A DNA stretch of 64,000 nt, taken from NCBI GenBank assembly GCA_003439945.1, contig QVRM01004003.1, forward strand, positions 146,001-210,000, written 5' to 3'. The notes beneath the pieces are model-generated. The model made no database searches. It was not told where the DNA came from and saw only the letters and a list, made by a program, of their open reading frames with translations. Both the position numbers and the translations under genes were made by a program. The DNA is from Dermanyssus gallinae (taxonomy: Eukaryota > Arthropoda > Arachnida > Mesostigmata > Dermanyssidae). This document shows positions 36,912 through 49,700 of this stretch, one piece after another; position 1 is the first letter of the stretch, and every line of letters starts with the position of its first letter.

Positions 36912-36913
<2 letters not shown>
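35624..36913 (+). mobile_element. Nearly complete mariner element, only in copy A
   Basis: 1290 bp, flanked by TA on both sides. Inverted terminal repeats of 28 bases match perfectly (35624-35651 and 36886-36913; they begin CAGGTAGTTCAATAAG). It lies inside intron 4 of copy A. The same intron of copy B has no trace, so it jumped in after the duplication. Confidence 0.9.
35801..36847 (+). pseudogene. Mariner transposase, DD34D type, inactivated
   Basis: One frame from ATG 35801 to TAA 36845-36847 apart from two in-frame stops (TAA 36404-36406 and TAG 36494-36496). N-terminal helix-turn-helix pair: EKKEFRVVIKHFYFKGWNAT to the RGRRSTEDELRPGG linker. First catalytic Asp in MTVDESRVHHYTPETQ. The second should be in FHQDNAPAHKS but is Gly (FHQGNAPAHKS, about 36546-36578). 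The third is in SPDLAPSDYFLF, exactly 34 residues after it. Together with the stops this makes the enzyme inactive; perfect end repeats mean it could still be moved by a related enzyme. Confidence 0.9.

Positions 36914-36968
<55 letters not shown>
36914..36968. repeat. (TA)n microsatellite at mariner target
   Basis: About 24 TA units next to the right end; similar TA sequence lies left of the element, as expected for a transposon that targets TA. Confidence 0.85.
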
Positions 36969-36970
<2 letters not shown>

Positions 36971-37136
36971 AGCAAACCCTGGCACAAAAGAGAAAGTTTT
37001 TATACAGCGTATTTGTGAATCTCCGAGCCGCAGGAACTGCTTAGCGATGCCAAAATGATTACTGCTATCATCATGATTGTAAATCAATTTAACTAAGATT
37101 CACTTATTATCACGCACTTACTCTTGGATTTACCAG

Positions 37137-37259
37137 GCGAAAAGGCGATCTATTTGGAAACTCGGGCTATCACATACAGTTTATGCGCTCTCATGATGAC
37201 AATTTATAATCGAAATCGATCTCGTCGTCCGCCGGAATGCACTCGACTGGCTCTATCAG
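37137..37259 (+). pseudogene. Broken exon 5 of channel copy A
   Basis: Acceptor TTACCAG, donor GTACGA. The exon reads RKGDLFGNSGYHI then QFMRSHDDNL before TAA 37207-37209. One base later in frame the rest (IEIDLVVRRNALDWLYQ) is intact. Confidence 0.8.
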
Positions 37260-37410
37260 GTACGATACGCGACACAATCTATGCATTTGTTCTTGTTTCT
37301 TCTATATACCTTCCTGTTGCGAAATGTGGCGAAAAAAACAGCCGTAGAACCCGCATCACCATTTTTTTCCGTACATCGAGAATACATAATTTACTCAGAA
37401 GAAGACCACA

Positions 37411-37435
37411 GTTATATATATATATATATATATAC

Positions 37436-37489
<54 letters not shown>
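37411..37489. repeat. (TA)n microsatellite in intron 5, copy A
   Basis: Long TA tract; copy B has its own at 52744-52811. Confidence 0.85.
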
Positions 37490-37491
<2 letters not shown>

Positions 37492-39636
37492 GCATTGACG
37501 CAGGCGCATGAACGTAGATCTTTGCTACTGCTTATTTCAGATGACCTTGCCAGTTTTGTTCGTCTCGTTGCTGTGTTTGGTCAACCTATGGCTGTATGCT
37601 GTGCCACACGAAGCTCACGGTCTACGACGCCTTTCAGCTACATTCGCTCTGATTGTAATTATAATCGTTCAGGTAAGCGGCCAATTATGTCTTAAAGAGA
37701 GTTTTCTCTTTCAGATGTCACGAAATTCTCAATCCAAGGCCCTATTAAGCCGCACACTACAAACACAACTTTCACACATCGAGTAGATGTTTGTCAATAG
37801 TCGGTAAAACGTACAACGAAAACAAATATTTGTACGAGCACGAGTCCACAGAGAGAGAACCTGCGCAAATGACAATCGGAAACTAGCATTCAAATATAAA
37901 TAGGCAGGGAACATTTTTTGACATGATTTTCCTCTTTGAAAAGTGAAAGCTAATTCGTGCCTGTAGACGTTTCTTCCTTGCTGCTGTCCTAATGGTTTAA
38001 CAATTTTAAATTGTCTAAATTGAGAGGTTTGCTTACGAGACCCTGCCTCATACATATGTACAGTTTACCTGAAGTACAAACTTGCATAGCTACTTGCGCG
38101 TCACGCCGGACAACGGGCTGGCAGCTATTGTGTAAAGTGATCGAGCTCGTTGAACCCGGTGCAAAACGGAGCCGATGACTAAGCCATACCTCCCGCCGAA
38201 ACCGTGACGAATTTTTTCCAAAGTTGTTGCGACCAACGAAAACTGGATTTGTTTGCTAACTTTGTCGCGCCGTATCTCACTTTGCCTGTCGCCTGTAAAT
38301 CAAATGACGCTTGCAGATCCAGCTGTACTCATTGTCGCTGGTCCACTGTTCGCGGCCACCGCTCATCCTTTCGCTGTTATCGCAGCTGGCATGCGGTCAG
38401 GTGGCCTTCGCCATGCTCTACCTCTTCATGCTGCGCCTCGATGACTGCCAAATGGTGCAGACGTTCTACCAGCGTGCTCACGAGGTTGGCCTCTAGAATA
38501 GAGAAATGGCAACTTTTTCACCTTTAGGGAACTAATTTATGGAATGCTGTAGAACTCGTATCGTAGACGGCATCATGCTGGCATGTGCCTCGAGCTAGGC
38601 CTGTCCGTTCGCAACACAAATCATACATGATAACAGGACCTATGAGAACTCCTCCCTAGCCAGTTAAACTACTCCTTCTCCACCTTCTCGAGGATGGCCG
38701 CTGGTGGAGCAATAATGCCGACGTGTTATGCAGATTACGCAGTTTAATCAGCGTACGTTCACCATGCACATCGCCTTCTTTAACAAAAAGTGTTACGTTT
38801 TTACGCATGAGTGCGGAATGCGGAAATCTAGCTGCAGTTTAGATTAGCTGCATTTCAGCTTGTGCTCTTTCTAAAATAGAGATGCTGTCTTCTAAGCACC
38901 GATATCAGTGTTGCGTCGCAGCCGGCGCGGTTTTTTATTTTTATTAATTTTTATTTATTATTACAAAGTTCTCTCTATTTGATTACTAATTGTATTTTTT
39001 CTAAAAATGGTTTTTTTACTTGGAGGTGTCATTTTGTCTACATACAAACAGCCCTGCGACCATTTTCCCTTAGACACACATCACCAAACTATACCCGCGG
39101 CTACCATAGCCAGACTACTTGACGGTTGTGTGAGCGTATTTGCGTGTTCTGCCACCCAGTCCGGTTTTACCCGACAAGAATATTCTAAATACAATCGAAC
39201 TGCAGTACATAGCGTATTAGTTTAGTCATTGTCTACTTGCCTAAATACCTCTGGTACCTTACTCTTGTGATCGTAGTCACACTATTGTTGTTGCTGCTTC
39301 TGCTGCTGTGTTCTCTGTGGTCGCTGCCACAGATTTGTGACCCATTAGCAAAACGCGTCGCCTGACACTGACTGCACAATCGCTTCGTTGCAGATGTACG
39401 CTCAGATTCCTGCGTACAAGTACCTTGAGAGGGCTCGTTCGGCGGCTGCCGGCTGGAACCTGGAGAAGCTCGACGACAACGACGACCAGTCCGAGCGGCA
39501 CTTAAAACACTCAAAGTCGACACTCGCCGTCGACGAATCGGGAAGTCTCGCACAGGCCGTGTTCCTTCTCGTCCGAGTTGTTCTGACCGCACAGATAGCC
39601 TTCAATGTGTGCCGTTTTGTGTTCGTCTTTCTCTAG

Positions 39637-42480
39637 CGTGGCCGGGGAGGGTGTCGCCGATCGAACTGCTCTGTTGATATAACAACCTACGATAAACCGC
39701 TGTATATACGCCTGTCCGACTGGTGCAAGGCTGGAAACGGCACGAAGCGCAGAAACAACAAGGGCGCCGAACGGTGACTCAGAAAATAAACACATACAAA
39801 TCCAAAGACAAGTGTTCACTACTCTGGCAAACGCTCGTCGATCCCGCTGAAAAATCGTCGAAACGAGGCTAGATTTAAGCTAAAAGGCACGCCGAAAGGT
39901 TCCATCTGGTATTTTGCGATTCTGGTATTGTGGTGTTTGTTGTAGTCTGCGCCTTTTTAATTTACATTTCGGTTACAACATATGGCATGAAACCACGAAG
40001 CGAGCTCAATTGACGTAGTTACCGCCAAGTCACGTACAACAGCTTACTCGTATTAAATCTATGTATAAAAATTATTATTTAGTGTTCAAGTTAGGTTTAG
40101 TTCCCTTGAGCGTAAATGAAACATGTCATCTGAAAACAGATAAATGCCAACTTCGTTAAAGATGTACCTGAACTCGTGCTAATTTTCCTTTAATATTACT
40201 ACAGACTTCATCAGTGTTTGGGGAAATGCAAGCTTCAACAGTGCGACGACTACGGCATTGTCCACATGACAACTCTTTCCATAGTTGCACTAGATATACA
40301 TGCTAATTCAAGATTGGTTTTGAAACAATTTGAAAACTGAAAACGCTAAATAATCTATAGCTTTGAAAAATCGGGCCAAATTTAAGTATATTTTTCAAAT
40401 TATGGAAGGCAGGTAACTAAACCAAAGTAGCCCTGTTCTGACTAGACAACAGCGATTAAGATATCATATTCCAATGTATGTGATTTGTTTACAAAACAAC
40501 AAATGCTGCAAAATGAGCGTGAGCTAGTTAGGGAGATTTTCCACAGAAGTTTACGTGACTACGTGTGCTCGCATATAAGCTTCAGCGGTACTGAGTGTGG
40601 GTTACGAACGACGAACGTATAATTGTTGTAGTGGCTTCGATTTTGGGCTTTGTTCACGTTACCGTAACAAACCGAGTACGGTATTTTTGCAAACCTATTC
40701 AATACGACTATTTTTATTTCGCTTGTCAACATTGAATGTCACCATGTGTGCAATGTCTCAACATCAGTCAGACAAGGCAGAATTTTCTTTCCGCTTTCAC
40801 TGTATTCTTTGCTGGCATGTTTAGTCTCTCTGCCAAAGAACTAGATCTCTTGCTAATCCACATTTGGTACATGTATGTCCAGTCAGCCGCATCGATATAA
40901 TACACCTTCTGCAGCTGCAGTTTGCTGTCCTGATCCTAAACAAAATATTTCCGTTCCTCATTCAATTCAGAAAAAAGTGCGTTTTTTTCTGACGAGCTCG
41001 ACGATCGCCTTAAATGTGGCTCATTCATTCGTTGAGGTCTGTATTTTTACATACCTAACTATAGCTAGTTAAGAACGCCCAAGGAGGAGCCCTTCTCGGC
41101 GAGTTGCTTGAGCAGAATCCCTTACCGTAGGCGCGCTGTCGGACCTACGCCATATGTACCAATGTGAAAGCCTGTTTTTTTGTCGCTCTATCAGCTCGAT
41201 CGATGACGAAACATAGATGTCGAGTTGACGAGGTGAAGAGTCAATCAGAACAGATACACCCATCGAAATGCCACTATCCTCCCTGGAAGAGCTTTGCGGC
41301 TATATAGTGGTGCTGTGGCTGCCCTTGAGATTGTTTATACTTGAGTCTCGTTGTGACCGGACCAATATTGCTTACTATATTGAGAACATTCTGCGCGCTA
41401 AAAAAAGAGCAAAAAACGAGCAATGTACACAAACATCAGTTCGGCGATCTAATAGTGTGAATCAATAAAACTGTTGCATTTTGGTCAACCGAGAATCCTC
41501 ACGTTTACGAAAAGCCGTTATGTGAACCATATGTGACAACCCTGGTGCGAGCTCTAATCCAAAGAAATCACTAGACTCTATTTTTCTTCTTAGAGCATGA
41601 CTCTTTAGCCGCATTTTGATGCGGAATCGATGTGAGTAAACTCCGGTTCCAACTAAATGTTAGCGCAAGCCACAAAGTCGGCCAGACGATTGAGTTTTTT
41701 TTTGTTGCTTTTAATTAGATATATTCGTTGCATTTCGCTGCAATGTTGGCCGGTGTCATGCAAACATTGCCCACATAACTGACATGCTTAGGAAGCTAGA
41801 CCGGGGGATGCTGCTCTAGATGACAGAACCCGCATCTAATCAGCAAATGTTCGTAGAAAGATAAACGACAACAGGTCAAGCCAGTGCTTGCTCTTGTGTT
41901 CAACGGAAGCGCTGCATATAGTCATAAAGAAGCTCTAGGCATATCCATGAGGGCTAGGAGACGTCAAGGACACCATGTACAATATGCAGATTATAATTAC
42001 GTACTGACCACATTACATACGCGCGTATAGGCAAAATGTATATTTTTTTATTTACCTTGAATAAAGATTTTTTATTTACCTTGAATAAAGATTTGCGGTC
42101 AATATGTACATATTGCGCGAAATCCATGGCTATGAAGTGGCGGCTCATTGAGGAGAAATAATAACCTATGAGTCAGCGGTCACAAGGATTGTTGGCGAAA
42201 ACCTGGGTATCTCAACATGTTTGAAATATATTTTCTTCTTCCACCAGGCTCTAAGCGTTCCTGATATAAAAGGATGACATGTCAAGCGAAAAATACATCA
42301 AGCGCAAAATACATCAATTAAAAAATACCTTGATCTTTCAATATACTACTTCTTTCAAGTAATGCACATCTATTGAGAAAGACCTCGGCGTCGGAAACAC
42401 GAATGGAGCTTGTGTTGCCACTGACAACAGTTACCTAAATACATACTTGTGTATATGTGGCTAAATAGCTGAGTAAGTAA
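39637..42480. other. Downstream flank of copy A and spacer; no second gene seen
   Basis: Includes a poly(A) signal for copy A (AATAAA, 39785-39790). Sequence from 40.6 to 41.7 kb is shared with 54.7-56.24 kb. A 23-base unit (TTTATTTACCTTGAATAAAG...) is repeated twice at about 42048-42093. The 0.8 kb between the two duplicates (41.7-42.48 kb) holds nothing recognisable. Confidence 0.45.
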
Positions 42481-43447
42481 CAATTTATATGAATGTAAAT
42501 GTATATGCACATTGAGATATTTGTAATATTGATAATCATGCTCTAAATTAATTGAGTTTTATTTAAGACGTATATGTATATATCGAGTCCGCCAGTATAT
42601 ATATATATATATATATATATAACCGATCAAGAAACGAGACAGAAACGCCTCCTATAGGGCGGATCTCGGCGATCTGTTTCAGCAGACTGCTTACCGTAGG
42701 GATGCTGTGAGGTTAACGTTCGTACCGTTTGAGTGAAAGCCCATATATGCTAAGTACAACTAGCAACCTCTTCTTTCGCTATATCGACTTGTAGTAAGGA
42801 AATCCTGCCGAGTAATGACTGGACAGAGCATCTTCCGGAGGCGGCGAGAACGGAAGCTCACGGTGTGGTCACCACAAACTCACCACTTATCTCAAGGCTA
42901 ACGACCAGTGGGTCCTCAGTGAAAGACCGGTGCTCGAGTAGGTGGGTCCTGGTCGTGGTGGTGCCGGTGCCAATACGTCCATCGTTGATACTGCCATTGT
43001 ATTTGCCTCTGTTCTAGCTGTTTGTGCTGTGGTTGTTGCTGCTGCTGTTGTGGCTATTGTGGTTGTTGATCTCGTCATCGGCTTGAGGTGTGCTTCTATG
43101 AGCATCCGCTGTCTGATAAACCTCTGGACGATTAGCGTTATCGGTGGCCGGCGCGTCTTGGCCGAGCTTGGGTTAAAGCCAGCCAGGCAACAGTGTAAAG
43201 TTACATGACTAACTACTCATCTGCCCCACAACGGTTCGACATTCAGTGTACAGCCGACTCGATTCAGCAGCTTAACAGATCGACAAATTGGTTAACGATC
43301 AATTAGCAAAGCAAGGTGGTGCCATAATCGGCACTAGGCCTATCCTAGCTAAGCTGGGCTTGTAATCATATGAATAGTAATAATAATAGTTGTTTACTGG
43401 TAGTGTAATACTTGTACATGTTAATAATATTAAATTCTTGTTAGTTA

Positions 43448-43478
<31 letters not shown>

Positions 43479-43805
43479 TTGAGGTAGTGAAATTCATCTG
43501 AGGTAGCACTGAACCCAACATGACAACAATTATCCGTGCATACTGTTCGTCTATGCATCTTTCACCTCAAGCAGAGGCTGTAGTCCTGGCGTTTCTGACT
43601 GACTCCGTTTGTAGCACACCATCGTTATGGCGGTGGCATTAACTAGAGATAACTGCTGTCGTTATGGTCAAAATTGACACAAGTTATTGGTGTTCTCTCG
43701 TCAGTCTTCTCCAGTCGTCTTCTGCCTTCAAGCTCAGGAGTCTGCGCGAGCGCACCTGCGGCCACTTTTAGTGCCAGTCGAACGGCTACAGCGTCTCCCA
43801 CAGCG

Positions 43806-43945
43806 ATGATGGTGGTGGCGGCGGCAAGGTGTCCTGGAAAGGCCGCCGTCCTGGCGCAGAAGGTGACCGCAGTGGTGCTGGCGCAGCTGCTAGTGTTGGC
43901 CATGTGTGGCACTTCACCAGGCGCTCGTGCCGCCAATGATCTGAA
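43806..43945 (+). CDS. Channel copy B exon 1: signal peptide
   Basis: Hydrophobic core AVVLAQLLVLAMCG, likely cleavage after GARA, then ANDLK. Donor GTACGT in phase 2. The frame is open further upstream (from 43674), so a longer start is possible. Copy A has an extra Met inside the core. Confidence 0.6.
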
Positions 43946-45414
43946 GTACGTACTCAACTCTTCCAATACCTTGTATGCAGCAGATGAAGTTCGTTTGGCT
44001 GTACGACGTAATCCGCAAATGGTAGTTACAGTAGTAGAAACAGTAGTAATCGTAGTAGAAATAAGCGGATTTCTGGACTCGTTCCGTCATGTGAGAGCTA
44101 AGAGGATTGATTGTTCGTCAAGCCGTCCCCTTCTGTCTTCTATCTACAGCTACAGACGTATTTCTTTACGAGTTGACTTCATGACATCTCTAGAACAGGG
44201 TCTGCATTTTTATATACGACTACGCGCCATCGCCAGTAGGTATTCTCATACAGTAACTCAGGGGAAGACAAAAATGACGTCAAAAACAAATATTCGACTC
44301 ATAATACAGACCCTATCTAAAGGTTCCTAGCTGCCCCCCCCCCCCCCCCCCATCATGGCATACGTAAGGCGGCTTCTTGTAGGAAAGAATCTTGTAACCT
44401 GCAAACAGATGACACAAGTAATCTCAAACGACCCTCAGAACTAGAATATACTCAAAAATATCGCCATAATCATTATCTACCAGAAGAGCTTGATAAAGCT
44501 CGCATTGTGCTTACTGGGCACGCTACGCCCACAAGTACGAGTTAAAATAAAATCAGGAAACGGGATCAGCACTTTCGCGTCGTCAAGAGGCTTTTAGGTG
44601 ACATATTTTTTATGACTAATCTGACTAATCATTGTCGACGGAATTTTTTGTGACTGAACTAATTAATCATCAGGTGTCATCTCCGTGCTTGCCGCATTTC
44701 AGTACACCACAAGGGACGAGCCTCTCACCAACACTGTTCTAAATATTTATTACCTCGCTTCTAAGGGCTAATGGACTAAATAAAATTTATCGCTTTTGCC
44801 GGTCACAAACTTTCATAAAATCACATAAACCCTTAATTGCCAAAATTAAACAGATTGTTCCTCATTTGGAAAAACTAAGCAATATTGGCGTATCCCCTGA
44901 TGTGATGTTAACTATCTCTAAATAGTGAATTCTCTGCTATATAGCACTTTGTTTGACACTGTCCGAGTCAAGGCTTACAATACTTACAAGAAGATACAGG
45001 TTGCACAGAATAATGCTTGAAGGGCCACTTTTGTCTACAGGAAGTACAAAGGTTTATCTCATCTTTATGCGATTTACCAACTACTTCAAATACCACAATT
45101 TTGCTAATTCGAATTTTTGCGTATAAAAACTTTAGTGGCAACAATCCTCCAGATTCACCAGTTTATTTTATATTAACACCAATAGAAATCGTAATAACCT
45201 ATCCTGAGAATCTCCATTACGTACCGCAACTATAGACTTAAATTACCTGTCATGGTCATCAATGATGAGCTCAGCAACATAAGGTACTCAGTGAACAGTG
45301 TCTTAATCGATTAGACATTTGAATGATCTTAAGATAATAATGATAATTCATATTGTCTCACAATTGTAATAACTAAATGACAACAATAATAGCATAATGA
45401 TAGTAGTAGTATTA

Positions 45415-45447
<33 letters not shown>

Positions 45448-46699
45448 GTGGCTCCTTCCTATATACGCCAAAGTTCACTATGGGTTGCCGAGCGCGCAGA
45501 TAATGGGAAAAAACGCAAATACCAAGAACTGGAGACAAGTTACATCGCCGATCAACATGCTTGTTTACTTATTGATCAAGCTGACAATGACTTTACTAGG
45601 GCTCGGCTTAGGGCAACATCCGCAAAACATGCAAGCGATTGGCTACACGCTCTACCCAGTACATCGTTAGGAACCTTACTGGATGATTCCACTACAGATA
45701 CTTCCAGACATGTGTTGGCCTCCGACTTGGTACGCCGCTCGTTCACCCTCACATATGCCGATGCGGGGAACCGGTGGGCATTAGAGCTCACCACGCTCTA
45801 TCCTGCGCCCTCATTGAAGGTCGTAAACCACGTCACGCGGCTATTAACGACACAATAGCAAGGGCCTTGAGGACGGCAGGCTACACAAGTACGCTGGAAC
45901 CAACTGGACTAACCAGAAACGACGGCAAGCGTCCCGACGGGATGACTCTCATCCCCTTTGAACGAGGCCGTACCCTCATATAGGATGCCACCGTAACCGA
46001 CTCACTTTCTCCCTCAATGATCGGTTTCGGTTCACTTAGAGCTGGTCACGCCGCGACCCAAGCAGAAACGAACAAGATGAACAAATACGCCGAACTGGCA
46101 CGAGCCCATAACTTCAGCCCAGTGGCCTTCGAAACCTTGGGACCACCGGGCCCCTTGACTGAGAGAATACTTACTAAATTGGGCGAACGATTAAAGATAA
46201 CTACTGGGGACAAGAGAGCCGCACAATTTTTGCGCCAAAGACTTTCCATTGACGTCCAGAGGGGCAACGCAATTGCAATTTTGGGATCGCTTGCCGAATG
46301 GTGCACACCAGGGCTGTTATAGGCTGAAAGTTAACACGTTCACTTACACAGGATTGTAATATAAATTGATTAATAAAAAGGGTCGTATCTTCTTAGACGT
46401 ATAAATGTACGCCAACGGTGACATCAAAAAAAAAAGTTACATCGTAGTGCCAATATCTATAGAAACAATGGGTCCGGTAAGCAAGAGAACCAAGAGATTC
46501 ATCAGTGAGATGGGCCAACCGATTACAGATCTCACAGGGAATCGGCGCAAAGGCGAGTTTTTACGGCAACTGCGGTCGATTGCAGTGTGCCGAGGAAACG
46601 CCGGCTGGATTGTCGGTTCCATGGAATAATATTTAGGAGCTAAGAGAAAACAAGGAGTACATGTTCACACCTCACAATTGTAACATTTAAACAATGATA

Positions 46700-46790
<91 letters not shown>

Positions 46791-49700
46791 CCAGGTTTAT
46801 CCTGCTCCGGTCGCAATAATAATAACTTTTACTTGTTATATTTTCTTAAATGCAGATATCTTAGTGTGTGTGTCGCATTAAAATTGAATCTTAGAATAAG
46901 ACAATATATTTTTAATTATGTATGTATATAAATTGGCGGGAGAGGACTGGCGAGGCGCGATTTAAGAGAGGACTAGCGACCCTGACGCTAGAAGTATTTT
47001 ATTCTAGAATTTGACTTCAACGCAACACATCCTTTTTGAAAGCGTTATTTTTTTAACACGGATTTAAATTACTGCTATGATATATTAGTTTAAAAATATA
47101 TAACATGTAAGGGGAGAAACGTAAAGGATACAGGTGTGTCGTATATATCATACTATTATTCTATTATATGTGTAAATGTGTGAACTATATGTGTGAATTG
47201 GTGTCAATACGTACGCTGAGACATGTATTTTACCTATTATTTTACGAGAACTCATGCATTGTGAAAACATAGTCCCGTCAATAACCCATATTATTTTATT
47301 CAAGCTCGGAAGAAGTGACAAGGCCTGGCATTGTAAAGGTCGTAGATTCAAATCTAGAGCAAGCTACTCTTAGTTTTCATGGCTTTCATTTTAGACCGGG
47401 GATTGCCATGATGAACCATTCTATATAAAAATTCGAGGTAAATAACAAACAAGTGAAAAACGCGATTATAGATGCTTCATGTACGAACGTGTGCACTAGC
47501 ATCTCCTATTATTATTATTATTATTATTATTACTACTACTATTATTTTAAATTTGCCGGCCAAAATTGCAAAATAGATTTGCCGAATGTATATATATATA
47601 TGCCAGAACTAGTAGAAATTATTTAAGGGGTTGTCGAGATCGTTCAGAAGCAAACTGTGAGAGTCAATGGAATGGGGAGATGGTAAGAATATCTCGTTTA
47701 GTGTGAGTGTGAATTTTTTTTATTTTTTTTATTATATTTAGTGTGAAAGTGAGAGTGAAATTACAATTATAGTGAAGTTACTGATTGCACGAGAACGAGT
47801 TGTGAGATTGACAAACTGAACCGCCTAGGTTCGCAAAAATCGAGATCCCGTGACGTCTCATTGTAGAGTTTTCATGCTCAAATGGTGCTATTGCGCTCAG
47901 GAAACACAAACATTCCGGGAAATGCATCTTTGTGCCAACTCAACAGTGGCTCAATTCATGTTATGATTACAGTAAGCCGTTTTTCCCGTCCCCGATATCG
48001 GTTTTCCATAGAGTCTATATTAACCCAGAGGAGGGGGGGGGGGCGTCAGTGCGTGGTATACACGGTTCGTGTCTGGCACGATGCAGCGATGTAGTACGGG
48101 AATTGGTACTCAGAACTAGGGTTCATATCGCTGCCTCGTCTGCTTGTGCTCCATCGTGCTGAATTCAGTCCTTCGAGAGAATACTTAGTGAAGTATCTAT
48201 CACGGATTCTGGTAAAGTTCTGCTCTGAACTGCTGCGCTGTGTGTTTCTCCATTTAATCGTTCAGAACGTTTGCCGGGGGTCTTGTAGGGTCAAATTGTT
48301 TTGACCCTGCCAGACATATGCAGAGAAGCCACCCTAGAATTAAAAGCCACCCTAGAACCATCCTCCGTCCCCTACGGGCATGGAACTCACCGTGTGGTAT
48401 ATACATTCAATAAGAGAAGCTATCCTGGTGTGCATTAAATGTGTCCTCTTGTGTATATGCGGGATCGATGATAGCTTTGCCACTAATCCACATTCCTCGG
48501 TAAAGAATATTGGATGACTTGCAGTAATGCCCGGGCAACCACAGATGTATAAGGAGTATTGGTAATCACACACTCTCGCTTCTAAAGAAAGACATTCTCC
48601 CTTCCCCCCATTCCATTCGGAACACATGCGTTTTATTCGAGTTCTACGATCCCTTAAAACAAAATTGCCATGAGTTCTCCCTGAATAAATAGACTACGTT
48701 TGCTAATTAACGCCGTCGTAAATGGTATTCGGTCAATCAATTCGTTCTATGAACAAACGAAACAAGTTAATCGATCTATTAACGAAAGCGCTGCTCTTTG
48801 AAATTGTTGTAACCTGCGTTTGCCGGGTATGCCGCCTCCCCTTCTTCTCTCATTTTATAGATTTACGTCGGAGACCAAGTTACGCAACTATCTGCGTTCA
48901 TTCGACGTCTACGTTCCGCCGGTGGACAGCGCGGCCGACTTCAAGAACTTCGTCGTAAACCTCACCGTACGACGTATGGATAACAAAACGCAACCTAACA
49001 GCTGAGGTTCTGCTACGACTGTCGACCCATTATTTGCTACTTCTTCTGTATATGAAACACGTCATTGGCTTAACGCCAACAAATTTGGTTATATATATTT
49101 TTTAAGGTTTGCCGTGTTAGGTAAGGCGAATTGCCCGTGTACGGTTTTTTTTATGTCATCGCAAATTTTTATCCACTTCGGCATTTACCTTGTCTAAATT
49201 GGAAACCATGCAAACCAATTTAAGAGTGGCCGATCTGGGTCTCAAACCCAGTTCTCCCAAATGCAAGGTAAAGGCTTTGCCACTAAGCCATCTTGCTTGG
49301 TTTATTATATATATATATATATATATAATTAAGGTTATCTGTTATTCCAGCTTAACAGCAAAATGAAAAGTAAAAACACGCTTTTGTGTGCCCAAGAATA
49401 GTTCTAGTCATAAGTAGGAAAGAGTCAATGGTTTTAATCTGATTAATTTTTTATCCTTAACATTAACTTCATTTGATAATTTATTAAGCTTAATTTGATC
49501 CGGTCGCATGTACTTTCTAAAGGCATTCAACCTGCAGTACTCAACCGTATCGTTACGGCGGGCCTATAGATTAAACAGGTCACATTAATCGCGCGGTCGG
49601 CATATGCTATTGTCGGCATAGGTCGTAGTGAGGAAGGTCTCGTAGAGCATATCGTTATGCCTTGAGGATATTATCATCATATTTTTAAGATTAGAATACG

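Noticed and set aside
38204..38527. 107-codon frame rich in Cys/Arg/Ser over channel exon 7 (and its twin at 53943-54239)
   Set aside because: It is the shadow frame of exon 7; the M3-coding frame is bounded by proper splice sites.
42942..43208. 88-codon Val/Ala-rich frame upstream of copy B
   Set aside because: Comes from a GCTGTT-type repeat and is broken by stops in copy A.
49205..49305. tRNA-Ala-like gene on the minus strand
   Set aside because: No proper acceptor stem, and an insertion absent from the duplicate copy; called SINE.
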